Below, one piece after another: positions 1 to 9,993 of a DNA stretch of 64,000 bases (position 1 is the first letter of the stretch; each line of letters begins with the position of its first letter). The position numbers and the translations under genes are program-made. The notes under the pieces were generated by a model. It did no database searches. It was given only the letters and a program-made list of their open reading frames with translations, and was not told the DNA's origin. The stretch comes from Gammaproteobacteria bacterium. Its GTDB lineage: Bacteria > Pseudomonadota > Gammaproteobacteria > Pseudomonadales > Pseudohongiellaceae. The DNA is taken from the NCBI GenBank assembly GCA_009692305.1, contig SHZK01000005.1, forward strand, positions 1 through 64,000, read 5' to 3'.

Positions 1-144
1 TATAGTTGGTTAAGCCAATACATGTTTGACTCGATTCAGGAAGTTCAGGACTATGCCACACAATGGCTTTGGTTCTACAACAATGAACGACCCAACAAGG
101 CTAATGGTGGTTTTCCACCGAAACAAATGCTGACGGCAGCATGA
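1..144 (+). CDS. IS3-family transposase OrfB, C-terminal fragment
   Basis: The first 144 bases read open from the window edge to a TGA at 142-144 and encode 47 residues ending the integrase core of an IS3-family OrfB. The diagnostic piece is the tail motif YNNERPNKANGGFPPKQML, matching the usual Y-N-x-E-R-P-H-x-x-L-G-G-x-T-P pattern of IS3/IS150/IS51 transposases. The DDE catalytic residues would lie upstream, outside the window, so completeness cannot be judged. About 40 bases after the stop, an A-rich stretch ends in GGGATGATTACCA (172-184), which may be the right inverted repeat; the left end is not visible to confirm it. Confidence 0.85.
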   Translation, partial: YSWLSQYMFDSIQEVQDYATQWLWFYNNERPNKANGGFPPKQMLTAA

Positions 145-184
145 CTTCTACTTTTGAAATTAGTTAAAAAAGGGATGATTACCA
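1..184 (+). mobile_element. Right end of an IS3-family insertion sequence (probable)
   Basis: The transposase tail (1-144) is followed by a short AT-rich non-coding stretch ending at GGGATGATTACCA (172-184). IS3-family elements usually end within about 50 bases of the orfB stop, so the element boundary is inferred near 184. No target-site duplication can be checked because the other end is outside the window. Confidence 0.4.
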
Positions 185-247
185 CCATATCAAGTGCGAG
201 CAGGTAGCAAGAGAAGGTTAGCAGTATGGCGCTGTGGCACCTCATTG

Positions 248-1684
248 TTACTGCGGGAGTGCCATTTCCTCACTTTCCTCACTGCGCGCGGGCTGGAAAC
301 TGGCCTGCGCCGTAGCACTGCGCACTTGCTCCAGCCAGAATACGCCATCAAAGGGTGCGCTGTTGCCGCGGGTGCCGATAAAGTCGATATCACCGTCTTG
401 GTCCATATCGCGCGCTATGAACTTGTCAAACATGCCGCGTTTGCGCCGGGAGATGTCATGTCGCACCCAGTCTGCACCAGCGGCACCTGGGTTCTCGAAC
501 CAACCGAGTCGTCCCAGTTCATCGTTTTCGTCAACATCGTCCTCACCGGTACGCGAGCCACCGCTATAGCTGCCGACAAGGACATCGGTGAGTCCATCCG
601 CATTAATGTCGGCGATTTCCAGACCGGTCTCCGTGTCGGGAGCAAAGCTGCCTATGTAAAAGCTGTTCCATGCGTCATCCATGCGTTCCGGTTGTTGCAG
701 CCACGACAGGCCGGTTGGTGTGGCGCTTATGATATCGAGGCGTCCATCAGCATTGAGATCAACATATTCCAGATTAAAGCCGGCTGCGCGCGTGCCATTG
801 ATGCCAATGGCATGCTCCCGGAAATTAAACCGGGATGAGCGGTCGCTGGCGCCGAGGTTTTCAAACAGAACCAGGCGCTTTTCACCGCGAGTACCGACAA
901 TCAGATCCATGTCGCCATCATTATCTATATCAACCGGTTCGGCATTCTGGGGCACGCTGTAATAACCGAGTATGGTTTCCTGCCAATTGCCGCCTTGCAA
1001 GGGGTCGCCACTCACCGAGAACACGGAGACCGGCGTAGAGCGCGCGAAATCCTCTGGACCCGGTCGCTGTGCACCTTTATTGGGTGCACTCGCTTCCGGC
1101 CTGCCATCACCGTCCAGATCCGCCAGGAATACCCTGATATAGGAACCCTGGTCTTTGGTCATCGGCAGGATCAGGCGTGACCAGGTTGCAGTGCGTATGT
1201 TCGTGACTGGATTCTGCAGGTAGATCAGATGGGACAACTCGGCGGCCACGATGACATCCAGATAGCCATCGCCATTTACGTCACCGATGTCAGCATCTTC
1301 CGGGGCCGGGGCGTCAGTGCCCTCAGCCAGGGTGATGTTTACCCATACATTGGGGTCGGCCGAGCCGAAAGCGATGCGAACATGGCCAGCCGGTGATGGC
1401 ACGTAGCCAGGGTCGAATTCGCTGGAATCATACTCAGAATCTGATTCGTGCACGGACACGATGTCCTCATAACCATCCTGATCAATGTCTCCGACGACCA
1501 GGCCATCGCTGCCGCTGAGGGCGAATCCGGCCACGGCAGGGTCATCAATAATGTGCTCACGCCAGCTGATATAGGCGCCATCGGCGCTACGCGCAGTTGT
1601 TGGGGTGAGTCCAACCGGGGTTTGTGCCATTGCGGCTGAACAGAAACTAAAAAGCACACAGAAAGAGAGCGACTTGGTCTGCAT
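248..1684 (-). CDS. Secreted FG-GAP/VCBS-repeat protein
   Basis: The gene encodes 478 residues. It starts at ATG 1684 with a classical signal peptide (hydrophobic LSFCVLFSFCSAAMA, cleavage after AMA-Q) and continues as a series of about seven blade-like repeats. Each repeat carries a calcium-loop-like D-x-D-x-D-G motif (for example DIDQDGYED, DVNGDGYLD, DLDGDGRPE, DIDNDGDMD, DLNADGRLD, DINADGLTD, DMDQDGDID). This pattern is typical of FG-GAP/VCBS beta-propellers, which are extracellular and calcium-stabilised. There is no catalytic or anchoring domain, so the specific role is unknown. It stands alone on the minus strand, with its 3' end about 60 bases from the IS remnant. Confidence 0.85.
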   Translation of the reverse strand: MQTKSLSFCVLFSFCSAAMAQTPVGLTPTTARSADGAYISWREHIIDDPAVAGFALSGSDGLVVGDIDQDGYEDIVSVHESDSEYDSSEFDPGYVPSPAGHVRIAFGSADPNVWVNITLAEGTDAPAPEDADIGDVNGDGYLDVIVAAELSHLIYLQNPVTNIRTATWSRLILPMTKDQGSYIRVFLADLDGDGRPEASAPNKGAQRPGPEDFARSTPVSVFSVSGDPLQGGNWQETILGYYSVPQNAEPVDIDNDGDMDLIVGTRGEKRLVLFENLGASDRSSRFNFREHAIGINGTRAAGFNLEYVDLNADGRLDIISATPTGLSWLQQPERMDDAWNSFYIGSFAPDTETGLEIADINADGLTDVLVGSYSGGSRTGEDDVDENDELGRLGWFENPGAAGADWVRHDISRRKRGMFDKFIARDMDQDGDIDFIGTRGNSAPFDGVFWLEQVRSATAQASFQPARSEESEEMALPQ

Positions 1685-2014
1685 CTAGATTTCACCTTAA
1701 AATTATTGAGTGCATGGTAACAGGCATTTTCAGCCGGCTGAAAGCGAATTCTGGGAAAGACCTTTTTCGCGCAATGGCTGTCGTGTTAGCTTGTGCGTGG
1801 CGTGAAGCGTAAATGCCGGATAATTACTTTATAACAGTCAGATGGCATGTATACCGGTGCAGTTGCTGTACCTGGTATCCCGGTTCTTGGTAGTGGGGTT
1901 GCAGGAAATCCCGTGGCAGAAGTTAAAGAGATATTGCAAGGGCTGAAAGTAGCGATGACGAAATTGCTGCAGGAAAACGTGTAGGTAGCGCTGCAGGAAG
2001 CGCACCTGGTTATT
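1685..2014. other. Intergenic region with a 16-bp perfect palindrome and an upstream extension of the DUF1631 frame
   Basis: This divergent region lies between the FG-GAP gene (-) and the DUF1631 gene (+). Positions 1728-1743 form a perfect palindrome, TTTCAGCCGGCTGAAA, possibly an operator or hairpin. From ATG 1847 a frame runs without stops to TAG 1982-1984 and is in phase with the DUF1631 gene that opens at GTG 2015. Its residues before the TAG (EVKEILQGLKVAMTKLL) look like the helical N-terminus expected for DUF1631 proteins, so this part may be the true start of that gene. Confidence 0.5.
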
Positions 2015-4027
2015 GTGAATAAATCCATGCCAGTGCCTAACAGTCCTAACTTGCACAAGGAAAAGGATGCAGTAGTTGCGCGGTTTGGCAAAAACTTTGC
2101 TGCCAATTTCGACGCCCTTGTCCAGATCACGGAAAAGCAAGTGAACGTGCTCGATTACAGCAGTTTGAGTCTGGTGCAAGAGGACGATCTCGAAGCGATA
2201 ATCGCCATGGAAGGCATGATCTCCCATGCACGGAATTGTGATATTCCCCAATATATAAAATTCAACACCAGACTCGACTCAATTCTGTTTGGTACTCGCA
2301 TAGACGAATCCAATAATCCAATGGATCCGGAACAAATAGGTGAGGCATTCAAGGAGGCAATACGGCCGGTCGGTTTGCCTGCCAAAAATCTGCTGATCGC
2401 CTATCGCAATTTCAATAGCCAGGTATTCCATAAGCTGGAATTTATCCTGGAACAGGCGAATGAGTATCTGGCCAGCCGGGGGGTGCTTGCTGATCTGGAT
2501 GTTGCCGCCCGCGACAAAAAACTGTTAATCAACAAGCGCAGCAAACAGTGTCAAAAAGATGACCCAATTGACCGCGCATTTCGCCGACCCGATGAGCAAT
2601 CTCCTCAGGTCAATGTGCAACAGGATTTGTTTCCGCTGGTACAAAAATTATTGCACAGACTGGATACTACCAGCGCCGGGGCGGGTAATTCTGGAGCCCG
2701 AGCCCGAGCGCTTGGTGGTGCCTGGCAATCCGGTATACTCGTTGGCAGCAAACGGGTTGAAGTTGTTTCGAATGAACAATTACTGGGCTACCTCAATGAA
2801 CTGGAGCAGCGACTGGAACAGGTGAAGGAACAGTCACTGGCAGCGAATGCTCCGGTTGCCGTCGATATTCGTGCACCTCTGGGTGAATTGCTGGAAGAGA
2901 AGAGTGGTGCGAAAACTCTTTGTGCTGCTGATTCGCAATCCTCAGACATCATTCAGCTAGTAACCATGCTGTATGAAGCTATCTGGGGTGAAGAATCGGT
3001 ATCGATACCAATCAAGGAATTGATCGGGCGCACACAGATCACAACCTTGAAGGTGGCATTGAAGGGTCACACATTCTTCGAATCTGAGACGCATCCTGTT
3101 CGCGTCTTGCTGAACGAGCTGGCTGCCGCCGGTATTACCTGGACCCGGTCGGAGCAGTTGGATAAAGATCCAATGTACATTCGCATCAGGGCGACAGTTA
3201 TTGAGCTGATGGCTAATTTCACCGGTGATATCGCCTATGTGGAACAGTTAATCGACCAATTCAGACAGTTCAAGAAAGATCTGCTGGTTGAAGTCGTGCA
3301 TGCAGATTCAGCCTTCCTTAATTCATCTGAGCGCGCACAGCGACTGGGCGAAATTGAAGAGTATGCGCAAAGCAAGATTAATGAGCGCATCCTCGACCAA
3401 TCATTGCACCCGGATGTGCGGAAATTCCTGGATGAGTACTTTCGCAAATTTCTTATACAAGTCATTTTGCGCGAGGGACCCGGTGGCATTAGCTGGCGTC
3501 CAGTAATGAATACCATAGACGTGCTGCTGTGGACCGTGCAGCGCGATCGGCAAAAAAGCGATTTGGAGCGCTTTGTAAAGGTGAATAGGCGCTTGCGCGC
3601 AAACCTGGCGAAGGCATTGACTGTGGCTGGAATTGGGCAATCTGAAGCAGACGCCGCGTTGCATGCCCTGCAAATAGTGCAAGACCAGTCTTTCCAGAGT
3701 AGCATAAAAACCAGGGGAACTTCGCAATCAGGGTCTGCGCTCGAAACAACGGCAGAGCAGGTAGCAACAACCGGGAAAGATGCAACTGATCCGCAGGCTG
3801 ATTTGCCAATTGGCGATGCGCACTTGTTGGAGGTAGATCAATACACTATCGGTCTATGGTTCGAATTTCAGGTTAGTGACGAACAGTCCATTCGTTGCAC
3901 ATTGGCGGCTAAGATAGAGACGATTGAGAAGTTTGTATTCGTAAATAGTCAGGGTGTCAAAGTCATCGAGAAATCCCGCATGGGATTGGCGCGTGAGCTA
4001 AAGGCTGGCACTGTGAAGCTTATTTGA
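2015..4027 (+). CDS. DUF1631 family protein, probably an interrupted gene
   Basis: The open stretch encodes 670 mostly helical residues, with the DUF1631 hallmark near the N-terminus (LSLVQEDDLEAIIAMEGM, then NPMDPEQIGEAFKEAI) and a PilZ-like beta-rich end (LWFEFQVSDEQSIRCTLA). The family is of unknown function; it is common in gammaproteobacteria. Two in-frame stops flank it. TAG at 1982-1984 separates it from an in-phase upstream segment starting at ATG 1847. TGA at 4025-4027 is followed in the same frame by DGPLFNRAMESVIAQLRSE up to TAA 4103-4105, which is the usual DUF1631 ending (L-F-D-R-A-L-E-x-V-I). The GTG at 2015 has no good ribosome binding site. The ancestral gene therefore probably spanned 1847-4105, and this copy is likely a pseudogene or makes a truncated product. 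Confidence 0.75.
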   Translation: MNKSMPVPNSPNLHKEKDAVVARFGKNFAANFDALVQITEKQVNVLDYSSLSLVQEDDLEAIIAMEGMISHARNCDIPQYIKFNTRLDSILFGTRIDESNNPMDPEQIGEAFKEAIRPVGLPAKNLLIAYRNFNSQVFHKLEFILEQANEYLASRGVLADLDVAARDKKLLINKRSKQCQKDDPIDRAFRRPDEQSPQVNVQQDLFPLVQKLLHRLDTTSAGAGNSGARARALGGAWQSGILVGSKRVEVVSNEQLLGYLNELEQRLEQVKEQSLAANAPVAVDIRAPLGELLEEKSGAKTLCAADSQSSDIIQLVTMLYEAIWGEESVSIPIKELIGRTQITTLKVALKGHTFFESETHPVRVLLNELAAAGITWTRSEQLDKDPMYIRIRATVIELMANFTGDIAYVEQLIDQFRQFKKDLLVEVVHADSAFLNSSERAQRLGEIEEYAQSKINERILDQSLHPDVRKFLDEYFRKFLIQVILREGPGGISWRPVMNTIDVLLWTVQRDRQKSDLERFVKVNRRLRANLAKALTVAGIGQSEADAALHALQIVQDQSFQSSIKTRGTSQSGSALETTAEQVATTGKDATDPQADLPIGDAHLLEVDQYTIGLWFEFQVSDEQSIRCTLAAKIETIEKFVFVNSQGVKVIEKSRMGLARELKAGTVKLI

Positions 4028-4162
4028 GATGGGCCCTTGTTTAATCGTGCCATGGAGTCCGTCATTGCACAACTCAGGAGTGAGTCCAGTCCAAAAGCGG
4101 AGTAAACCGAAATATTTTATCAATCTGTTATTTTATAAATGTGTCCATTCAAGCTGGAAACC

Positions 4163-5599
4163 ATGCATTCATTCAATTTGAAAACTATCAAAGTTACAGC
4201 GCTCAGTTTGTTGCTGGCGTTGCCACAAATATTATTGGGTGCCGCAGCTGGTCTCGAGCTGACGGCGCTGGATGAATACGTACGCCAACCTGATGCCAAT
4301 TATCGTTACAGCGTTATCAGTACCGTGGAAGGTGCAGGGTACAAGACATTCGTCGTTGAGATGACTTCCCAGCAGTGGCTAACCGAAGCTGAGGTCAACC
4401 TGCCAATCTGGGAACACTTCATGACGATCACGGTGCCAGAGCAGGTTGTCAGTGATATCGGTTTTCTTACCATCAGCGGTGGCAGCAAATCCAACGCGGC
4501 GCCAGCGACTGCCCAAGCCAGTGACATCAAGCGTGCGCTGGAAAGTCATACCGTGGTTAGCACTCTCTATATGGTGCCAAACCAGCCATTGGTATTTGCC
4601 AATGATGCAGAGAGGCAGCGTACCGAAGACAGCATCATCTCCTACACATGGGACAAGTATTTGCGCACCGGTGAGGAAAAGTGGCCACTGCGGCTGCCAA
4701 TGACCAAGGCCGCGGTGCGCGCAATGGATACAGTTACCAATCTGCTCGCCAGTGCGGAAGCAGGCAACCTTGAGGTGGACCAGTTTGTAGTTGCTGGCGG
4801 CTCCAAGCGCGGCTGGACCACCTGGACCACCGCAGTCGTCGATAGTCGGGTCGTGGCTATCATGCCGATTGTTATTGATTTGTTGAACCTGGAAGAATCA
4901 TTCAAACATCATTTTTCGGTATATGGCTCCTACTCGCCAGCGGTCATTGATTATGTGGTTGGCGGCAATATCGCCTGGATCGGTACGCCTGAATTCGCCA
5001 GTCTTATGGATCTGGTGGAGCCGTTTGAATACAGGGACCGGCTGGAATTGCCCAAGTTTTTACTCAACAGCACAGGCGATGAATTTTTTCTGCCGGATTC
5101 CTGGCAGTTTTATTGGGACGAACTGGTAGGCGAGAAACATCTTCGCTATGTACCAAACTCCAATCACGGCATGGATGACACTGATGTCATGGATAGCATC
5201 GACGCCTGGTATCACGCCATCGTGCACAACGTGAAGATGCCGCGCTACTCATGGGATGTGGCCGCAGATGGCACCATTACAGTGCTGGCGCTCGACCAGC
5301 CGGAGGCGGTGTTGCTGTGGCAGGCACACAACCCAACAGACCGGAATTTCATGCAGGCCGTAATCGGGCGCGCCTATACCAGCACGCCAGTGTCTGAAAA
5401 AGCAGGAGAGCCAGGAATCTATCAAGTCAAGCTCGATGCGCCGGCTACGGGTTTTACTGCCTACTACATGGAGTTGATATTTCCCAGCGGCCTCAACAGC
5501 GCGACTCCTTTCAAATTCAGTACCGGTGTCAAGGTGGTGCCGGATGTAACACAATATCAATGGCACTTGCTGCCTGATTCGGCGCGCGAGAAAAATTAG
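4163..5599 (+). CDS. PhoPQ-activated pathogenicity-related (PqaA-like) secreted protein
   Basis: The product belongs to the PhoPQ_related family, alpha/beta-hydrolase-like exported proteins named after Salmonella PqaA. The signature GGSKRGWTTWT around residue 215 is the family nucleophile-elbow-like motif, followed by HHFSVYGSYSPAV and a late NSNHGMDD segment with a candidate catalytic His. I start at ATG 4163, preceded by CTGGAAACC, rather than ATG 4139, which has no ribosome binding site. This gives an N-terminal signal peptide (VTALSLLLALPQILLGAAAG). The length of 478 residues fits the family. The substrate is unknown; esterase activity is an inference. It stands between two damaged genes but is itself intact. 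Confidence 0.85.
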   Translation: MHSFNLKTIKVTALSLLLALPQILLGAAAGLELTALDEYVRQPDANYRYSVISTVEGAGYKTFVVEMTSQQWLTEAEVNLPIWEHFMTITVPEQVVSDIGFLTISGGSKSNAAPATAQASDIKRALESHTVVSTLYMVPNQPLVFANDAERQRTEDSIISYTWDKYLRTGEEKWPLRLPMTKAAVRAMDTVTNLLASAEAGNLEVDQFVVAGGSKRGWTTWTTAVVDSRVVAIMPIVIDLLNLEESFKHHFSVYGSYSPAVIDYVVGGNIAWIGTPEFASLMDLVEPFEYRDRLELPKFLLNSTGDEFFLPDSWQFYWDELVGEKHLRYVPNSNHGMDDTDVMDSIDAWYHAIVHNVKMPRYSWDVAADGTITVLALDQPEAVLLWQAHNPTDRNFMQAVIGRAYTSTPVSEKAGEPGIYQVKLDAPATGFTAYYMELIFPSGLNSATPFKFSTGVKVVPDVTQYQWHLLPDSAREKN

Positions 5600-5818
5600 T
5601 CTCGCTGCCTGTTATCGGTAAGTGTCCTGTTATTTTTCTGCAGTTTCCCATTCATGCTCAGATGCCATCTGATCTCTCTGCAAAACCTGTGACCTGATTA
5701 ACTTTTTCAATAAAAAGTCTCGCTGGTAGTGTGATTCAGTTACGCTCAAACAACTGTTGCTCCATCTAAGGTAAGTCACAGCAGATAATTGGCTGCGATT
5801 TATTACAGAGGGCTGGTT

Positions 5819-8318
5819 ATGTTTAGACGACCCTTGCTGAGAACAGCAGTAATTCTCCTTGCACTGATACAGCTGAGTTCGCTGGCGTTTGCCAGTCGTG
5901 CAAGCTTGCACAACGGTTATCTGGTTGTCCCGCGCATTGATGTCGATGGCTACGGAGCTTTGGAGCTCAAGTTCCGCGTTGTCTTCAATGGTGAGTACCA
6001 GTTCGTTTTGGAACAGGCTGTTACAGCCTCGAGCGCGATCTCAAATTCTGGCTTATTCGACCCGCTTCAGCTCACCATTGATGTCGATGAAGTGCAGACG
6101 ACAAACGGTGAATTATTTGCGCTGCAACTACGACTGCATTCACAAACTGGCCAGGTAATTTTCACCATAACAGATTCGGAGAAATTGGCGGCAGCAAGTG
6201 CTGAACCGGCGCCAAATACCAATCCAACTCCCTCTGCGGCTGCAATAACTCGATACGCCCAGCAGTGCAGCGGTTGTCACGGCAGCGCTGGTGGCGGCAC
6301 CAGCACGGCACCGACATTGAAAGCCTGCGCAAATTGCGCGAGTCGCGCCACATTGCTGGCCTATATTCGCGACACTATGCCGATCGGGCATCCCGCTGCC
6401 TGCGACAGCAACTGTGCCGCACTGATGGCAGATTACATTCTGCTGGCATTCAACAGCACGAATCAGCAAGTGGTTAACCAGACTGTCGGAATAATCGAAT
6501 TGCTGGACAACGGCTATACCTTGCGCAAGGCCGCAGAACAATTGTTGAGTCGACTACCGACCCTGACCGAATTCCAGATGGTTGCGAGTGGCGGTAGCAC
6601 CGAATTGAGTCTGGCCATAGATGGCATGATGCGTGAAGAGGGTTTTTATCGCCGCCTGTCCGAGATCTTCAACGACTACCTGCTTACTGACAAGTATCAC
6701 TCCAGAAATGGCTCCGAAGCAGCTATTAGCCTGCTGAGCTCGGATGATTTTCCAAGCCGGCGCTGGTTTGATCCGGGCAAAGACCAACGGCCAGCTGACT
6801 ACGAGACTATCAAACGCCATACCAACAACGGTGTTGCGCAGGAGCCGCTGGCATTGATCAATTACGTCGTGCGGCAGAACCGGCCATTTACCGAGATTCT
6901 CACGGCGGATTACATGATGGTGAACCAGTTTTCCGCGCGCACTTATGGAATCACTGGCATCACTTTCAGCAATCCGAATGATCCGAATGAGTATCGACCG
7001 ACCGCGCTGCCCGGTATTCCCAATGCCGGCATCCTGACTTCACCGATGTTTCTGAATCGCTATCCCACCACCGCTACCAATCGCAATCGTGGCCGGGCCA
7101 GGGTCGTGTTCGACCTGTTCCTCGATACCGACATCCTTGCCATTGAAGGTGTGCGCCCCGGTAATTCGGTAGATATCACCACGCCAGTGCCAACTATCAA
7201 CAATCCAGAGTGCTCTAAGTGCCATGCAGTGCTGGACCCGGTCGCCTCAATTTTCCAGAACTGGGATCAGAAGGGGCAGTATCGACCCGCGCGGATTCAA
7301 TGGCGAGCGCATGCCGCTGGCGGGCAATATAGACAGTTCGGAGCGCTGGTTGGCCGGGAAGATTGCTGCTGACCCGAAATTTCCCCGTGCCGTGACTCGC
7401 ATGCTGGTCAATGGTCTCACTGGCAAGGAGCCACTGGACGCGCCCATGAATGGCACTCAGGCACAGCTGGACGCCTACGTGGCCGAACGTACACTGCTCA
7501 ATGCTGTCCGGGCCGAGTTTGTGCGGGACAATTACAACCTGAAGACTCTTGTGCGCGGCATCCTGCTGAGCCCGTATTGGCGCGCGCAGGGACTGACTGC
7601 AGCAACTGGCGCAAGTGCGCATCAGCTTACCGGGTCCAGCTATTTGTTGGCGCCGGAGCAACTGGATCGCAAAATCCTGTCATTGCTCGGTTTCGAATGG
7701 CGCGGTTCTCTTGATAGTTATTACAAGGATGTAACCAGCGACTACACCTCCAAACTGAATACTACCTATCATCAGATATATGGTGGCATCAATTCTGACA
7801 GTGTAACGACACGACTACGCACCCCTAACGGCATGATGGGGGCGATGCAATTACGCATGGCGAATGAGCTTGCATGTTATGCGGTGCCGCATGATTTCTG
7901 GTTGCCGGCAAACAAACGTCGCCTGTTCCTGTTCGTGGATCACACGATGTCGCCGTATGACGCCTCCGGTCAGCTCAATGCCAGCGTGATGCTGCGCATC
8001 CGTGACAACCTGCAATACCTGCACAAGTACCTGCTCGGGGAGGAACTCAGTCTGCAGTCTGCAGAGTTGGCAGCTACCGAGCAGCTATTCATGGCGGCGC
8101 TCAATCGCGGACGTCAACTTATACGGGATAGCGGTGCAGAGTGGTCGATGGTGCGGTTGCAGAGCGACTGTGACCGCACCCGTGATCTACAGGGTGTTGA
8201 GTTGTATCAGAAATCTGTGTCAGACACGCGGCTCATGGAAGACAGACAGTTTGTGATTCGCGCATGGATGGCCGTGGTGGCTTATTTGTTGGCAGACTAT
8301 AAATTTTTGTATAGCTAG
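5819..8318 (+). pseudogene. Cytochrome c DUF1592/DUF1588-type secreted protein, split by a frameshift
   Basis: The start is ATG 5819 (AGAGGG upstream), giving a signal peptide (VILLALIQLSSLAFA). A CSGCH heme c motif follows near residue 150, then a degenerate CANCA, then a long planctomycete-type DUF1592/DUF1588 region with a second CSKCH motif and the family phrase HAVLDPVASIFQNWD. The frame then fails. Residues after DQKGQYRP continue homologously only in the next frame (RGFNGERMPLAGNID onward) to TAA 8318. One surplus C in CCC 7286-7288 explains the shift, and removing it gives an uninterrupted 832-residue protein. Such proteins pair with DUF1501 proteins, as here (next gene 12 bases downstream). 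The function is not established; a periplasmic or cell-surface redox role is inferred from the heme motifs. Confidence 0.75.
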
Positions 8319-8330
8319 TGAGGCAATGCA

Positions 8331-9624
8331 ATGCTGCAACGACGACAACTACTCAAGTTTTTGGCCAGCTCCAGCCTCGGGCTGAGCTTGCCATTACCAT
8401 TACAGATGGCTCATGGGGCGCAGATTGATCGTTTTTGGGTTTTGGTGAATGCGGGGGGCGGTTGGGACCCGACCAGTTTCATCGACCCCAAAGGCAATCG
8501 TCCACGACTGGATGGACGCGGTCCGGTGAACAACTATTCAGTCAACGCCATTACCAAGACTGGCAATATCGTGTTTCCGTCTTCCTACCCCACCAACATC
8601 ACTCCGCCGGACGCAAATTCCCCAGGGCATTTCGCCAATTTTTTTTCCGCGGCATGCGCAGCGGCTGCTGGTGATTAATGGCATCGACACGGAGACCAAT
8701 AACCATGACGCCGGTTCGCGCTATGTATGGAGTGGCAAGATTGAAGCCGGGTATCCAAGTTTTGGTGCGCTGGCGGCTGCCGCCAGCGCGCCTACCGAAC
8801 CGCTTGCGTACATCAGCAATGGTGGCTATGACAATACGGCAGCACTCGTGGCGCCGGCCCGCATTGGCGAGGGCGGGGTATTCCAGCGGCTGGCTTATCC
8901 CAATGCCAGTCGGCCCGAAGGCGAAGCAGGCAAACAATACGAATATTTGGACCCCGGTATTTATGCCGAGATTGAAAAGGCACGCGCTGCCCGACTACAA
9001 CGCTTGCAGGGCAAATCGACACTACCTTTGCAAAGGCAGCAAATACAGGAGTTGATGCTGGCTCGCACCGGTGACAACAATCTGAATCGTCTGGTGCGCC
9101 TGCTGCCTGCGCGCATCTCCAGCGGTCTTGCAGGCCAGGCAGAAGTAGCAGTCGCCGCATTTGCGAGTGGCATCGCCGTCAGCGCCAATATGCATCTTGG
9201 CGGTTTCGATACCCATGGCAATCATGACCAGAACCAGACCAACGCCCTGACCAGATTACTGGAGGGTATAGATCATCTGTGGAATGAGATCGGAAGAAAT
9301 AATCTGGCAGATCGCGTGACCGTGGTGGTTGGATCTGATTTCGGCCGCACGCCGTTTTACAATGCCAACAATGGCAAGGATCACTGGAATGTCACCAGCA
9401 TGCTGGCCATGGGCAGCGGTGTGCGCGGTAATCTGGTAGTTGGGGCTACCAATGATCATGTCGAAGCATTAAAAATCCATCCGCAGACCTTGGCGCTGGA
9501 TCCGAACGGAATCAAGCTGACTCCGCAACATATCCACGTCGCTCTGCGCAGTATGGCTCGAGTGGGCACTGAGCTGACGAATCGCTTTGGTATTGCCGAA
9601 TCCGCCATTAACCTGTTTGCTTAG
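8331..9624 (+). pseudogene. Tat-exported DUF1501 family protein, split by a frameshift
   Basis: The start at ATG 8331 gives a twin-arginine signal (RRQLLKFLASSSLGLSLPL). The downstream part carries the DUF1501 hallmarks GGFDTHGNHDQ, VVGSDFGRTP and KDHWN, a sulfatase/alkaline-phosphatase-like metal-binding fold. The first frame ends at TAA 8676-8678. The homologous frame (RHAQRLLVINGIDTETNNHD) continues from the T8 run at 8639-8646 to TAG 9624. Dropping one T restores a 430-residue protein of normal DUF1501 length. It forms a two-gene unit with the upstream cytochrome c DUF1592-type gene, which is also frameshifted. Either the pair has decayed or both indels are sequence errors. Confidence 0.75.
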
Positions 9625-9993
9625 TCCGGCTCTGTGCTACGGCCCTTCCAGTACATTGTCGATAATCACCAGATCCCTGCGGTTTTGCGCGGAGCGCAGC
9701 AGAGTGGTCCAGTACGGTCGCGAGGCCAGGGGAATGGCTACATCATCCAGTCAGGCGCCTCTGCCCGAGTTGTCTGTAACGTGCCATGTCACCTCCCTTT
9801 TTTATGTATTTCAGGAATACTCGTGATTTGTCGCGTCCAGTGTGTTCTAAAATTGCGGAGTCCGTCATAAAATCGGCAATAAACACTGGGATTTAGCCAT
9901 TTTTTCCGTATGCTGACAGTGTGTAATAAAAACCGTATTCCAAAACTCAGCGATTAAATTTCTGATACCAGTTGCCAAAATAAGTGTGCTGCC
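9625..9993. other. Non-coding gap with a possible antisense gene remnant
   Basis: I see no intact gene in these 369 bases. On the minus strand, a protein-like stretch runs from about 9746 down to a stop near 9636 and reads DDVAIPLASRPYWTTLLRSA and onward to a VIIDNVLEGP end. A TGA precedes it in the same frame, so if it is a gene fragment it is broken. I cannot assign a family. The last 150 bases are AT-rich and presumably hold the promoter of the PilZ gene. Confidence 0.3.

Noticed and set aside
194-838. Long plus-strand frame of 214 codons antisense to the FG-GAP gene
   Set aside because: It mirrors the codon structure of the minus-strand gene, has no signal or family features, and the minus-strand protein has clear calcium-loop repeats.
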